Source of the DNA: Clostridiales bacterium
Lineage (GTDB): Bacteria; Bacillota; Clostridia; Christensenellales; Aristaeellaceae
Assembly: GCA_015056085.1 (NCBI GenBank)
Contig: SVHA01000001.1
Location: 1-64,000 of the forward strand
DNA: 64,000 nt
Direction of reading: 5' to 3'
Positions 43,644 through 51,539 of this stretch are shown here, piece by piece. The notes under the pieces were generated by a model that saw only the letters and a program-made list of their open reading frames with translations, did no database searches and was not told where the DNA came from. Made by a program: the position numbers and the translations under genes. The first letter of the stretch is position 1. Each line of letters opens with the position of its first letter.

Positions 43644-44144
43644 ATGGAAGAAACTTTGGGCAAGCGGATTGCCAACCTCCGCAAAAACATGAACATGACC
43701 CAGGAAACTCTGTCCCAGATGATGAATATTTCCCCGCAGGCAGTGAGCAAGTGGGAAAACGACCAGACCTGCCCGGACATCTCCCTGCTGCCCCAGCTGG
43801 CGAAAGTGCTGGGCGTGACGGTGGATGAACTGCTCAGCGGCAAGCAGGAAATCGCCCCTGTGGTGACGCTGGTGCCCGAACAGGAGCGCAAGGACATCAA
43901 GGACATGATGCTCCGCATTGTGGTGGATTCCGCCGATGGCGACAGGGTGCGGGTGAATCTGCCTGTCTCTCTGGTGCAGGTGGCGCTGGACATGGGCATG
44001 GAGATGCCCGTGGCTTCCGGCAACGACGCCATGAAGCACATTGACCTGAGTCAGGTGATGGAACTGATCAAGCACGGCGCCATGGGCAACCTGGTGGAAG
44101 TGGACACCGAAGACGGCGATTGTGTCCGTGTGTTTGTGGAGTGA
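43644..44144 (+). CDS. XRE-family transcriptional regulator
   Basis: 166 aa. HTH in residues 7-62 (RIANLRKNMNMTQETLSQMMNISPQAVSKWENDQTCPD). The C-terminal part (LRIVVDSADGDRVRVNLPVSLVQVALDMGM) matches a domain seen in small SHOCT-like or DUF-type regulators of Firmicutes. Start after AAAGGAG. It is followed at once by the 80-aa gene. Confidence 0.88.
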   Translation: MEETLGKRIANLRKNMNMTQETLSQMMNISPQAVSKWENDQTCPDISLLPQLAKVLGVTVDELLSGKQEIAPVVTLVPEQERKDIKDMMLRIVVDSADGDRVRVNLPVSLVQVALDMGMEMPVASGNDAMKHIDLSQVMELIKHGAMGNLVEVDTEDGDCVRVFVE

Positions 44145-44148
44145 TGAT

Positions 44149-44391
44149 ATGAAAATCATCATCAAGCAGGCAGACGGCAAAGGGTTTAAGATCATCTTCC
44201 CGACAAGACTGCTGCTCAATCCCATCGGCGCCCGGCTGATGGCGAAATCGGTCAAGATGAACGGCCATTCCATCACCCCCGAACAGGCGTCTGTACTGGC
44301 AAAGGAAATCAACCGCTGCCGGAAGCACGGCGGCTGGAAAATGGTGGAAGTGAGAAGCGCTCACGGCGAGGAAGTGGACATTACCATCTGA
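44149..44391 (+). CDS. Small basic protein partnered with the XRE regulator
   Basis: 80 aa from ATG 44149 (GGAG seven nt upstream), 4 nt after the XRE stop. The sequence KIIIKQADGKGFKIIFPTRLLLNPIGARLMAK resembles small regulator-associated proteins of Clostridia but contains no recognised motif. A co-regulator or anti-regulator role is guesswork. Confidence 0.7.
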   Translation: MKIIIKQADGKGFKIIFPTRLLLNPIGARLMAKSVKMNGHSITPEQASVLAKEINRCRKHGGWKMVEVRSAHGEEVDITI

Positions 44392-44405
44392 ATGAGCGCA
44401 ACAAA

Positions 44406-44438
44406 AAACGGCATGATCGTTTTGATCATGCCGTTTGC
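44406..44438. terminator. Bidirectional terminator, perfect inverted repeat
   Basis: 13-bp perfect stem AAACGGCATGATC (44406-44418) / GATCATGCCGTTT (44424-44436) between convergent genes. Confidence 0.85.
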
Positions 44439-44439
44439 T

Positions 44440-45018
44440 TTATTGGGGATTCTTCTGGATCACAAAGCACTCCGGTGCACCGGGGCCAGCGTTGATAAAC
44501 CGGTGGTGCAGGACGTTAAACTGCTGGGGCCGCAGGGCGGAAAGGTACTCCGTCAGGGCGCAGCGCTCCCGGTCGCCGGCCTCGTGGCCGGGGTAGGCGC
44601 AGATGGTCACCACGCCGCCGGGAACAATCAGGTTGAGGGCCGTTTCCACCGCAATGCGGGTGGTTTCCCACAGGGTCGTGACTGACTTGTTGCCGCCGGG
44701 CAGCCAGCCGAGGTTAAACACCACAGCCTTCACGGGCGTGCCTTCAGGCACCATGTCCGCCATGTGCTGATGCCCCATGGCGTATAGGGAGCATCGGGCC
44801 AGCAGCCCTTTTTCCGCAAGGGAAACTGTTGAGCGCTCCACGGCGTCCGGCTGGATGTCAAACCCGATGACGTGTCCCGATTCACCCACCAGCTGAGCCA
44901 GCATGGCGGCGTCGTGACCGTTGCCCAGCGTGGCGTCAATGACGGTATCGCCGGGGGCAATCACCTGATGCAATACATCAGCGGCCACCCACCGGGCCGA
45001 GCGAAGAATGTATGCCAT
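44440..45018 (-). CDS. SAM-dependent rRNA methyltransferase (YtqB-like)
   Basis: 192 aa. TVIDATLGNGHDAAMLAQLVGESGHVIGFDIQP is the SAM site; NLGWLPGGNKSVTT is typical of YtqB/MraW-like small methylases, and B. subtilis YtqB (TrmR relatives) methylate RNA. ATG 45018, 3 nt after the pseudouridine synthase stop. Confidence 0.88.
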   Translation of the reverse strand: MAYILRSARWVAADVLHQVIAPGDTVIDATLGNGHDAAMLAQLVGESGHVIGFDIQPDAVERSTVSLAEKGLLARCSLYAMGHQHMADMVPEGTPVKAVVFNLGWLPGGNKSVTTLWETTRIAVETALNLIVPGGVVTICAYPGHEAGDRERCALTEYLSALRPQQFNVLHHRFINAGPGAPECFVIQKNPQ

Positions 45019-45020
45019 GG

Positions 45021-45734
45021 TTACAGTCCTTTCAGCTTGCGGACTTCCACATCCGTCAGGCGGCGCCACTGGCCCCGGGGCAGATCATGCAGCAGGATGC
45101 CCGCAAAGCCGATGCGCTTGAGGGCCACAACCTCATGTCCCACCGCAGAGAACATCCGGCGCACTTGCCGGTTGCGGCCTTCATGGATGGTCACCAGCAC
45201 CACGGAGCAGAAGGCCTCGTGGCGCACAAGGCGCACCATGGCAGGGGAGGTCATGCGGCCGTCGTCCAGCGTCACGCCCGCCCGCAGCCGGCGCAGGGTA
45301 TCCTCGCTGACCTGATTGCTCACCTTGACCAGATACGCCTTTTCCACTTCCCGGCTGGGGTGGAGGAGGTTGTTCATCAGGTCGCCGTCATTGGTGAGCA
45401 GCAGCATACCTTCGCTGTCATAGTCCAGCCGGCCCACAGGGTAGAGACGCACGGGGTAATCCCGGAAGTGGTCCATCACCGTGGGGCGACCCTCAGGGTC
45501 GGATACGGTGGTCACTTCGCCGATGGGCTTGTTGTAGGCCAGATAGTGCTTTTCCGTTTCCAGCTGAACAAGTTTGCCGCCGACAGTCACTTTGTCGGTC
45601 ATCTCATCCACCTGAACGCCCATTTCCGTCACGACTTTGCCGTTCACCGCCACCTGGCCTTCGGCAATGAGTTTTTCGGAGTTGCGGCGGGAAGCCACGC
45701 CGGAAAGCGCGAGATACTTTTGCAGTCGCATCAT
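45021..45734 (-). CDS. rluB: rRNA pseudouridine synthase, RsuA/RluB family
   Basis: 237 aa. An N-terminal S4 domain (MRLQKYLALSGVASRRNSEKLIAEGQVAVNGK) precedes the catalytic Asp in YPVGRLDYDSEGMLLLTNDG and the EGRNRQVRRMF motif. It modifies 23S (RluB-type) or 16S rRNA. ATG 45734 follows AAGGTGA. Confidence 0.9.
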   Translation of the reverse strand: MMRLQKYLALSGVASRRNSEKLIAEGQVAVNGKVVTEMGVQVDEMTDKVTVGGKLVQLETEKHYLAYNKPIGEVTTVSDPEGRPTVMDHFRDYPVRLYPVGRLDYDSEGMLLLTNDGDLMNNLLHPSREVEKAYLVKVSNQVSEDTLRRLRAGVTLDDGRMTSPAMVRLVRHEAFCSVVLVTIHEGRNRQVRRMFSAVGHEVVALKRIGFAGILLHDLPRGQWRRLTDVEVRKLKGL

Positions 45735-45741
45735 GTTGACG

Positions 45742-46356
45742 TCACCTTTCTGTGTTGGGTGCGGCTGTGGGGGCATTTCCCCGCCGCAGTTGATTCATGG
45801 AACTGTATGCCCGGTAGAAAAACAGCAGGGACGCCCGCCGGGCCAGCGGCTTTTGCCGCTCCTGATCGGAATACGCCAGGGCCTTGTTGTCAAAGCCGCC
45901 CAAGGTGAATCCGCAGTGGGTGCAGAACTGGCACATGGCGGGATTGGAGTCCGTGCAGACCACCCGCAGGCCGTACATCCCGTTGTCGTGGGCGAACTGG
46001 TCGCAGGTGTCCAGCAGATGCCTTGCCACGCTCTTTCTGCGCCAGGCAGCATCCACACGGATGTCCGCCACATCCGCCCAGTTGGTGTCGTTGAGCCGCA
46101 CCGACGCAAGGCCGATGAGGTTGTCTCCGTCAAAGGCGGCAAACAGCGCCCAGTGGCTCTTGTACAGGATGTACTCCGGCGAGGCCAGCGGGTCCGGCGG
46201 AAAAACACGCCACTCCGCCCGGGGCAGGGGCATATAACTGATGGTGAAGCCGGAACGCCCGATGCGCAGCAGCGCTTCCTCTCCGGCGAGAATGGCGTCC
46301 TCCAGCGGATGCAGCAGGGGCAGATCCTCCGGCGTCAGACGGCGAATGGTCGGCAT
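45742..46356 (-). CDS. GNAT family N-acetyltransferase
   Basis: 204 aa. Motif A is ADIRVDAAWRRKSVARHLLDTCDQFA, motif B TDSNPAMCQFCTHCGFTLGGFDNKALAY with two Cys pairs. The proline-rich C-terminal tail is unusual. Substrate unknown. It lies 7 nt upstream of the rRNA-modifying gene. Confidence 0.85.
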   Translation of the reverse strand: MPTIRRLTPEDLPLLHPLEDAILAGEEALLRIGRSGFTISYMPLPRAEWRVFPPDPLASPEYILYKSHWALFAAFDGDNLIGLASVRLNDTNWADVADIRVDAAWRRKSVARHLLDTCDQFAHDNGMYGLRVVCTDSNPAMCQFCTHCGFTLGGFDNKALAYSDQERQKPLARRASLLFFYRAYSSMNQLRRGNAPTAAPNTER

Positions 46357-46382
46357 ATCGATTCCTCTTTCGTGTCTCGTGA

Positions 46383-47075
46383 TTATTTTTCAGGACTCCA
46401 GCGCACCTGGCGCACGCCCGGCGCCGCCAGATGGGCTTGCAGTTTCCTGTGAGGGTTGACCAGCACGGGATGGGCGGTCATCTTAAGCATAAAGCGGTCG
46501 GAGTAGGAATCGCCGTAAGCGCAGCAGGCGTCCGGGTCCATGGTCCACCCGTTCTTCGTCAGATGCTCCATGATGCGCAGGGGCTTTTCCTTTCCTTTGC
46601 AGGTCACGCCGATGTTCCCGGTGAAGCGGCCTGCGTCATCAAATTCGCAGGGCGTGGCCAGAATGGCATCCGCCGGCAGGAATTCCGGCAGCACCTTCAA
46701 GTACACATCCGCCGAGGCGCTGACAATCATTACCCGGAAACCTTCTATGTGGAGTTGCTCCATTTCCGCCTTTGCCTGACGGAAAAAGCGCTTCGGGCCA
46801 ACGGTGCGGAAGAAATCACGGGCGATGTCGTTGATCTCCTCATGGGTCTTGCCCTTGAGGAAGGACAGCGTGATTTCCTTGGCGACGGAGGCAAAGCCGG
46901 AATTCAGCTTGAATCTCACAAAAGCATAAATTGCCTTGGGCAGCTGCGTCACAGGCGCAATGCGGCGCCTCACGCAGTGCATCAGGAAGGGAAGGATGGA
47001 ATCCCCCAAAAAGAGGGTGTCATCAAAATCAAAGAAGGCAAACCTTCCGGGGATGAAGCAGGTGTTATCGTCCAT
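46383..47075 (-). CDS. HAD-IB family phosphatase (SerB-like)
   Basis: 230 aa. Motif I FFDFDDTLF with nucleophile and acid Asp; motif II VSASADVYL; motif III Lys in CKGKEK; motif IV YGDSYSD. The all-helical cap after motif I and the length fit the phosphoserine-phosphatase-like HAD-IB hydrolases that act on polar phosphates. ATG 47075 after GGAGG. First gene of a leftward cluster including GNAT, rluB and the methyltransferase. Confidence 0.9.
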   Translation of the reverse strand: MDDNTCFIPGRFAFFDFDDTLFLGDSILPFLMHCVRRRIAPVTQLPKAIYAFVRFKLNSGFASVAKEITLSFLKGKTHEEINDIARDFFRTVGPKRFFRQAKAEMEQLHIEGFRVMIVSASADVYLKVLPEFLPADAILATPCEFDDAGRFTGNIGVTCKGKEKPLRIMEHLTKNGWTMDPDACCAYGDSYSDRFMLKMTAHPVLVNPHRKLQAHLAAPGVRQVRWSPEK

Positions 47076-47132
47076 GGGGGAGCCTCCTTTCTGATCGGAT
47101 GGATATGCGGATGAATCAGCGCATACACTGAT

Positions 47133-47160
47133 ATTATACCAGATATTTTCGGGATTGCAA
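47133..47160 (-). promoter_or_regulatory. Promoter of the HAD-IB cluster sharing its -35 with smpB
   Basis: Leftward TTGCAA (47155-47160), 16-nt spacer, TATAAT (47133-47138). The TTGCAA hexamer is palindromic and serves both directions. Confidence 0.75.
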
Positions 47161-47183
47161 TGCAAAAACGAATGTGCTATAAT
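47155..47183 (+). promoter_or_regulatory. Promoter of smpB sharing its -35 with the HAD-IB cluster
   Basis: TTGCAA (47155-47160), 17-nt spacer, TATAAT (47178-47183). The expected start near 47190 leaves only about 11 nt before the ATG at 47201. Confidence 0.75.
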
Positions 47184-47224
47184 ATTCTGACCACGAAATC
47201 ATGAAGGAAAGGCAGGCGAAAGAT

Positions 47225-47695
47225 GTGCCGCACCAGAATGGCGTGAAGTCCGTGGCCGTCAATCGCAAAGCCTGGCACGATTATTTCGTGGAGGAGCGCT
47301 ATGAGTGCGGCCTGGAACTGTTTGGCACGGAGGTCAAGTCCATCAGGCAGGGGAGGGTCAATCTGAAGGAATCCTGGGCGCAGGTGCGCAAGGGGGAAAT
47401 CTGGGTCGAGGGGATGCACATCAGCCCCTACGAGCACGGAAACATCTTCAACCGCGACCCCATGCGTCCCAAGAAGCTCCTGATGCACAAGAGCGAAATC
47501 CGCAAACTGGATTCCCTCGTCATGCGCCAGGGGTACACCCTCATTCCCCTGGAAATCTACCTCAAAGACGGCCGCATGAAGCTGCAACTGGGCCTGTGCA
47601 AGGGCAAAGCGCAGCACGACAAGCGGGATGCCATCGCCAAGCGGGACTCCGACAGGGAGATCCAGCGCACATTGAGGGAACACAACAAGCACTGA
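47225..47695 (+). CDS. smpB: SsrA-binding protein SmpB
   Basis: 156 aa from GTG 47225 (164 aa if ATG 47201 is used). Binds tmRNA and delivers it to stalled ribosomes. The core NRKAWHDYFVEERYECGLELFGTEVKSIRQGRVNL and HISPYEHGNIFNRDPMRPKKLLMH are clear SmpB. The GTG is preferred since B. subtilis SmpB begins at the equivalent Met-Pro and ATG 47201 has no Shine-Dalgarno between it and the promoter; the GTG has AGGCAGG upstream. It lies 62 nt before ssrA. Confidence 0.93.
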   Translation: MPHQNGVKSVAVNRKAWHDYFVEERYECGLELFGTEVKSIRQGRVNLKESWAQVRKGEIWVEGMHISPYEHGNIFNRDPMRPKKLLMHKSEIRKLDSLVMRQGYTLIPLEIYLKDGRMKLQLGLCKGKAQHDKRDAIAKRDSDREIQRTLREHNKH

Positions 47696-47757
47696 GGAAG
47701 GTTGCTTCCCGGTGGAAATCGCGTCAGTATAAAGTGCTATCACCATCGCCCCATCAT

Positions 47758-48102
47758 GGGGATGATCCGGTTTCGACGGGGGTTGTCGAGGACGGGATAA
47801 GCGAGCCGTGGCCCTGCACCACGATAAAACGGGAACTAAATGTAACTGACAATAGCGATTTCGCTTTCGCGGCTTAATGCCGTGACGTTGGCCCGGCTTG
47901 CCTGCGTGGCCGGATCCCAGCGTCATGAACGCAGGGAACGAATGTATGTAAGCTTTGCCATGCATCCGTAACATGAAGCTACCAAGCCATCAAGCCTGTC
48001 TGCGGGCGTGATGGCAAGGGAATGTCAGAACACAGACTACGCTCGTAGAAAGTTCCGTAAGCGAGCCTTCGGACAGGGGTTCAACTCCCCTCATCTCCAC
48101 CA
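47758..48102 (+). ncRNA. ssrA: Transfer-messenger RNA (tmRNA)
   Basis: The 5' end GGGGATGATCCGGTTTCGACG and the 3' end TTCAACTCCCCTCATCTCC plus encoded ACCA are the tmRNA signatures; GGGGATG pairs with CATCTCC in the acceptor stem (one G-U). The tag reading frame runs to TAA 47875-47877 and, if it resumes at GTA 47842, encodes VTDNSDFAFAA; the AFAA end is a normal ClpXP degron. The pair smpB-ssrA rescues stalled ribosomes. Length 345 nt is usual. Confidence 0.95.
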
Positions 48103-48181
48103 CAAGGGTATTAAACAAACCTATTTTCTTCAAAGGTGGCTTTGCTGTAATAGTTTTGCTCTGATACCGAAACAGAAAAAG

Positions 48182-48214
48182 ACGGTTTTCCAATCACGGA
48201 AAGCCGCCTTTTTT
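48182..48214 (+). terminator. Terminator of tmRNA
   Basis: 9-bp stem CGGTTTTCC (48182-48190) / GGAAAGCCG (48197-48205), one G-U pair, followed by a T-run. Confidence 0.8.
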
Positions 48215-48231
48215 CGTTGATTTTGGCATAG

Positions 48232-48258
48232 GAAAAACCGCCCAGCGATTGCCGGACG
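48232..48258 (-). terminator. Terminator of the element genes
   Basis: Leftward stem CCGTCC / GGGCGG (one G-U pair) followed by TTTTT; it meets the tmRNA terminator head-on. Confidence 0.7.
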
Positions 48259-48298
48259 GCTTCCCAAAAGGATTATATTATGTCTTTTGTAGGGAAAA

Positions 48299-48643
48299 TC
48301 AATCCTGTTCTTCTTCACGAAATTCACGGAACATCTCTTCAAGTTCAGCGGCGGTTTTTTTGATATGCTGACGGAATTCTTCTTCCGTCTTAAAAAACAT
48401 ACGCTTTCGCAGAGGTGTGTCTAAACCATCCCCCACACCAAGTGGCGCAAATTCTACCAAGAAGTTGGCATAGGCTTCACGCCCGCCAAAGTTCCAGTAT
48501 TGGCTTGTATATATCTCTTGCTGCGCTTCCGTCAAATCTGAAAACCGCTTTCCCTGCTCAATGGCTTCCAGTACCGGAGCAAGAGCCAGGGCATCGCTTG
48601 CCGCCTGTTCCAGCCGCTCAAGTTTTTTCATTGATAATCGCAT
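48299..48643 (-). CDS. Element protein of unknown function (114 aa)
   Basis: 114 aa, largely helical and acidic at the C-terminus (EEMFREFREEEQD). AAGGTGAT precedes ATG 48643. Last gene of the element operon. No motif recognised; codon use is less GC-biased than the chromosome. Confidence 0.7.
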   Translation of the reverse strand: MRLSMKKLERLEQAASDALALAPVLEAIEQGKRFSDLTEAQQEIYTSQYWNFGGREAYANFLVEFAPLGVGDGLDTPLRKRMFFKTEEEFRQHIKKTAAELEEMFREFREEEQD

Positions 48644-48666
48644 AGTATCACCTTATAGCGTTACAG

Positions 48667-49242
48667 TTAGCCGTTCATGTAGTGGGACAAACTGGAGTTG
48701 TCACCCATGGTCTGTTCAAAGAAGTCAGGGCGATCATGCCAATTCACGCACCGTTCAGCGGCATAAGGTACGGACTGAACAGCTTTGATTTCCTCACCGA
48801 TAGGAGAATGCACAGTTCTGCCGATTTTCACATCGTGCTGCGCTGCATAGTCCGCAATCAGCCGCTGCATGGTATAATTGCCGTTGTGCTTATCAAACAT
48901 CTTTTCAAGGTCGGCAACACCAAGTTTCACACCCACGGAAAGAAGATTTGCATCATCCGTTAGAGCAGAGCCATCAAGACGCACCCCGCTTTCAAGCTCT
49001 GCAATATAATCATTCGTCAGCCGTTCAACGGCAATAGCAGCTTCGTCCTTTGCCTTTCTGATTTGGCTTTCCAAATTAAAGCGCATGGGGCGCAGAACAT
49101 TCTGAATGTGATCTGCGGAATACATCCTGCTATTATTTAGTTTAGCCATAACTTCATCAAGTTCAGCCTGTGCCGCCTGTCTATCGGCAATCCCCTTGCG
49201 CACGATTTTCTTAACTTCCGCATAATATTCTCGTCTTGTCAT
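48667..49242 (-). CDS. Element protein of unknown function (191 aa)
   Basis: 191 aa from ATG 49242. Residues 1-100 are strongly helical and charged (EVKKIVRKGIADRQAAQAELDEVMAKLN), which would suit a scaffold or assembly protein; the C-terminal half is mixed. No family recognised. It follows the HTH gene by 16 nt and is translated with the other element genes. Confidence 0.7.
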   Translation of the reverse strand: MTRREYYAEVKKIVRKGIADRQAAQAELDEVMAKLNNSRMYSADHIQNVLRPMRFNLESQIRKAKDEAAIAVERLTNDYIAELESGVRLDGSALTDDANLLSVGVKLGVADLEKMFDKHNGNYTMQRLIADYAAQHDVKIGRTVHSPIGEEIKAVQSVPYAAERCVNWHDRPDFFEQTMGDNSSLSHYMNG

Positions 49243-49258
49243 AAAAGTTAACATCCTT

Positions 49259-49633
49259 TCAAAAATAAAAATTGTTTGTTTCCTGTGCCTGTTCAAGAGC
49301 AGCAAGGCGGGTCAAAATATTTGCCATTTCCGCATAACGAACACCATGACGCAAAATTGCATCTGCGGCTGATACCTTGACCGTGGCGGCATTTTCTTCG
49401 TTTTCCAGCACAGAACACAAGGTATCAATCGCAAGCGTTAAACGGGCTGCCAAAGCGTCACACGCTTCCGACAAAATAGCCTCCTTTGCCTGTTCATACC
49501 TTGCCCGGAAAGCATCGTCATTCAGCCGATTTCGTATTGTCGATTCTGCCACTTCCGCAACTTTCGCAGCTTTGCGAACGCTTCCGCTTGCAATCAGCGC
49601 AGCAAGAATTTTCTCGTCGTTCAATCTCTCCAA
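49259..49633 (-). CDS. HTH protein resembling phage terminase small subunits
   Basis: 124 aa. The N-terminal helix-turn-helix (DEKILAALIASGSVRKAAKVAEVAESTIRNRLND) resembles the phBC6A51-type DNA-binding domain found in phage and satellite small proteins; the C-terminal helix pair (AIDTLCSVLENEENAATVKVSAADAILRHGVRY) is typical of this group. It could be a TerS-like packaging selector or a regulator. Confidence 0.75.
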   Translation of the reverse strand: MERLNDEKILAALIASGSVRKAAKVAEVAESTIRNRLNDDAFRARYEQAKEAILSEACDALAARLTLAIDTLCSVLENEENAATVKVSAADAILRHGVRYAEMANILTRLAALEQAQETNNFYF

Positions 49634-49696
49634 TCAGCGCACCCCCCTTTTTCGTGGTAGATTTCGCCCAAAGTGAGCGAATGATATTAAATAGTT

Positions 49697-49915
49697 TCAA
49701 TGCCTTTTTGCTCCTTTTCTTGAATCGAATGCCCGCATTGCATTCCATGCAAAGTCTGTATCTTCATCTGACATTTCTGCGCCATTCAGATACCGCAATA
49801 CCAATCCGGCGGTACAAAAGCAATCAAAGTATGCCACAGTTTCGCCGCAATCGTTGATAATGAAATACCGGGGCTTTCGTCCATGTGCGCCCACATAAAG
49901 CATTTTCATAGTCAT
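49697..49915 (-). CDS. Small element protein (72 aa)
   Basis: 72 aa from ATG 49915, eight nt after AAGGAG. Two Cys lie close together (YFDCFCTAGL). Phage- or element-type small protein without a recognised domain; a GTG three codons upstream is an alternative start. Confidence 0.65.
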   Translation of the reverse strand: MTMKMLYVGAHGRKPRYFIINDCGETVAYFDCFCTAGLVLRYLNGAEMSDEDTDFAWNAMRAFDSRKGAKRH

Positions 49916-49949
49916 TGTTTTCACTCCTTTTCGGTCAGTAATTGGGGAA

Positions 49950-50033
49950 TGTGCATTTTGTGCAAACTATATGTAAAGTCCCTTGTATTTTCAAATAGAG
50001 AATACTTCCCATATAGAATGCACATTTTGCACA
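49950..50033. repeat. Imperfect 24-bp inverted repeat with iteron-like units
   Basis: 49950-49973 and 50010-50033 are near-inverted copies (TGTGCA motif flanking a T- or A-run, ending in CTATATG), 36 nt apart, directly after the primase stop. Each half has the TGTGCA hexamer twice. This could be a replication origin for the primase or an operator controlling the downstream genes. Confidence 0.5.
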
Positions 50034-51224
50034 CTACAGGTATAATTCATATCCTTTGACCACATTTCGGACGGTTGCGCCCTTTACCGTTCCGGTGGCG
50101 GCAAATATGCCCTTATTTTTCAATTCGTCAAAGAAATTGCCTTTGTTTTCGCACCCAAAGCCGTTATCTTCGCACCATTCAGCATAACGCCGATATACTG
50201 CACCCGCTCCGCAATTTCTGCCCGTCTTACTCAAGCATTCGTCAATGAAATTACCAATCTTATCAGAGCTTTGGCGGTATTCTTCGGTGGCGGCAATAAC
50301 TGACTTCGGCGGCTCTGCTCCGATCTCCCTGTACCACTTCAAGCCCTCAAGACACCAGTTGAAAATACCGCTGATATTCTCCGGAGCTTTGAGCTTGTCC
50401 TTTAAGCCCCTGTCCTGTTCCTGCGGTGTGAAATGTCTATCAAAAGAAATGACATTGATACGCCCGGAAGAAAACAAGGTATCGTCTTGAATGAGTGGGA
50501 GATAATTTGTGTTTATAAAAAGTTTGAAATGCGGAATAAACTCATATTCCCGCTCGAATAGGTGGCGGGCTGTTATGCTATCCCGTCCCAATAGGGTTTT
50601 AAGCAATGCCACATCAAACAGCATCCGCTTTGGCGGCTCACTCGCATTAAGGAATCGGCATCCGTCAAGGCGGGCAATATCGCCGCTTGCTTGCCGTGTG
50701 TCTTTGTTCTGTTTCTGCGCCAAAGTTTGCGGCTGCATCGCAAGAGCATACCCGCCACTATTACCCATCATGTATGCAATGGTTTCAATCAAGGTACTTT
50801 TTCCGTTGCGGGTAGTGCCGCCGTAGAGAATCCAGCAAGTTTCAAGCTCTGTTTCCGCTGTCAGCGCATAGCCCAGTACAGATTGCAGATAGTTGATCTT
50901 CTCGGAATCCTCTTGCATAACATCGGATATAAACCGCTCAAACAACGGGGAGCGGGCTTCCGGGTCATATACCACATTGGAAACTTTAGAAAGCAAGTCA
51001 TGCGGGCTATGGGGCTTAAATTCGCCCGTCCTAAGATTATAAGTGCCGTTTTGACAGTTGAACAAATCAAGGTTTCTATCAAGGTCATTTTGCGTGATAT
51101 AATACCTGTCCCTTGCATCCTTAATCATTGTTTCCCGGTAGCGTAACTGCCCGTAGTTCATTACCTTTTTGAGGTATTCCGCTTTCTGCCGTTCATCCTC
51201 AATCGTGGTACAGTACACAAGCAA
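50034..51224 (-). CDS. Phage/plasmid P4-type primase-helicase, N-terminally truncated
   Basis: 396 aa ORF from a TTG at 51224; the open frame extends to about 51287 where an in-frame TGA stops it. The retained part has the D5_N-like region (LFNCQNGTYNLRTGEFKPHSP) and the SF3 helicase: Walker A GGTTRNGKSTLIET, Walker B region, and FINTNYLPLIQDDTLFSSGRINVISF. Full-length relatives carry an additional archaeo-eukaryotic primase domain upstream, absent here, and no ATG or strong RBS is seen. Probably a broken copy of a satellite replication gene. Confidence 0.8.
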   Translation of the reverse strand: MLVYCTTIEDERQKAEYLKKVMNYGQLRYRETMIKDARDRYYITQNDLDRNLDLFNCQNGTYNLRTGEFKPHSPHDLLSKVSNVVYDPEARSPLFERFISDVMQEDSEKINYLQSVLGYALTAETELETCWILYGGTTRNGKSTLIETIAYMMGNSGGYALAMQPQTLAQKQNKDTRQASGDIARLDGCRFLNASEPPKRMLFDVALLKTLLGRDSITARHLFEREYEFIPHFKLFINTNYLPLIQDDTLFSSGRINVISFDRHFTPQEQDRGLKDKLKAPENISGIFNWCLEGLKWYREIGAEPPKSVIAATEEYRQSSDKIGNFIDECLSKTGRNCGAGAVYRRYAEWCEDNGFGCENKGNFFDELKNKGIFAATGTVKGATVRNVVKGYELYL

Positions 51225-51423
51225 AGCATTCGCAAGTTCTTTTAATTCCGGGGATAAGCCCGTAACTATTGACGATGAATTGTTAAGTCAGATAGAAAAT
51301 AGTGCCGGGTTTGTTTTTGGCGCACTCGGCTCCACCAGTTTCGCCGCATAGAAAAGACTCTGTGCGGCGATTTTTTATTGGCCAATGGAATTGATGAAAT
51401 AGGGGGAGGATTTTTCACTAAAC

Positions 51424-51449
51424 AAAAAACCGTCTGGAAATCCAGACGG
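51424..51449 (-). terminator. Terminator of the left tRNA-Lys
   Basis: Leftward stem CCGTCTGG / CCAGACGG followed by TTTTTTG. It is part of the inverted repeat with 56628-56652. Confidence 0.85.
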
Positions 51450-51453
51450 CTCG

Positions 51454-51526
51454 TACACCTTCAGGGACTCGAACCCTGGACACCCTGATTAAGAGTCAGG
51501 TGCTCTACCAACTGAGCTAAAGGTGC
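51454..51526 (-). tRNA. tRNA-Lys (CTT), left copy
   Basis: 73 nt. Acceptor stem GCACCTT / AAGGTGT (one G-U), D-arm GCTC/GAGC, anticodon loop CTCTTAA (anticodon CTT, reads AAG), T-arm CAGGG TTCGAGT CCCTG. CCA is not encoded. Identical to the copy at 56551 but in opposite orientation. Confidence 0.96.
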
Positions 51527-51539
51527 ATATTCTGCTCAT

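Larger units (their letters stand above)
48232..51430 (-). mobile_element. Remnant of an integrated satellite or phage-like element
   Basis: A leftward block of five AT-richer genes (truncated primase, 72-aa, HTH, 191-aa and 114-aa proteins) sits between the 3' end of tmRNA and the 3' end of tRNA-Lys, both common integration targets. It has its own leftward terminator. No integrase, excisionase or clear att repeats are seen. Primase plus a terminase-small-subunit-like HTH protein recall phage satellites (PICI, P4-like). Borders are approximate. Confidence 0.7.

Noticed and set aside
48103-48298. Search for an att repeat matching the tmRNA 3' end or the tRNA-Lys 3' end
   Set aside because: No second copy of either 3' segment was seen at the far edge of the island by eye; a computed search would be decisive.
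51169-51351. A 60-aa + strand frame at the right end of the island
   Set aside because: No RBS, lies opposite the primase frame and its extension; no identifiable similarity.
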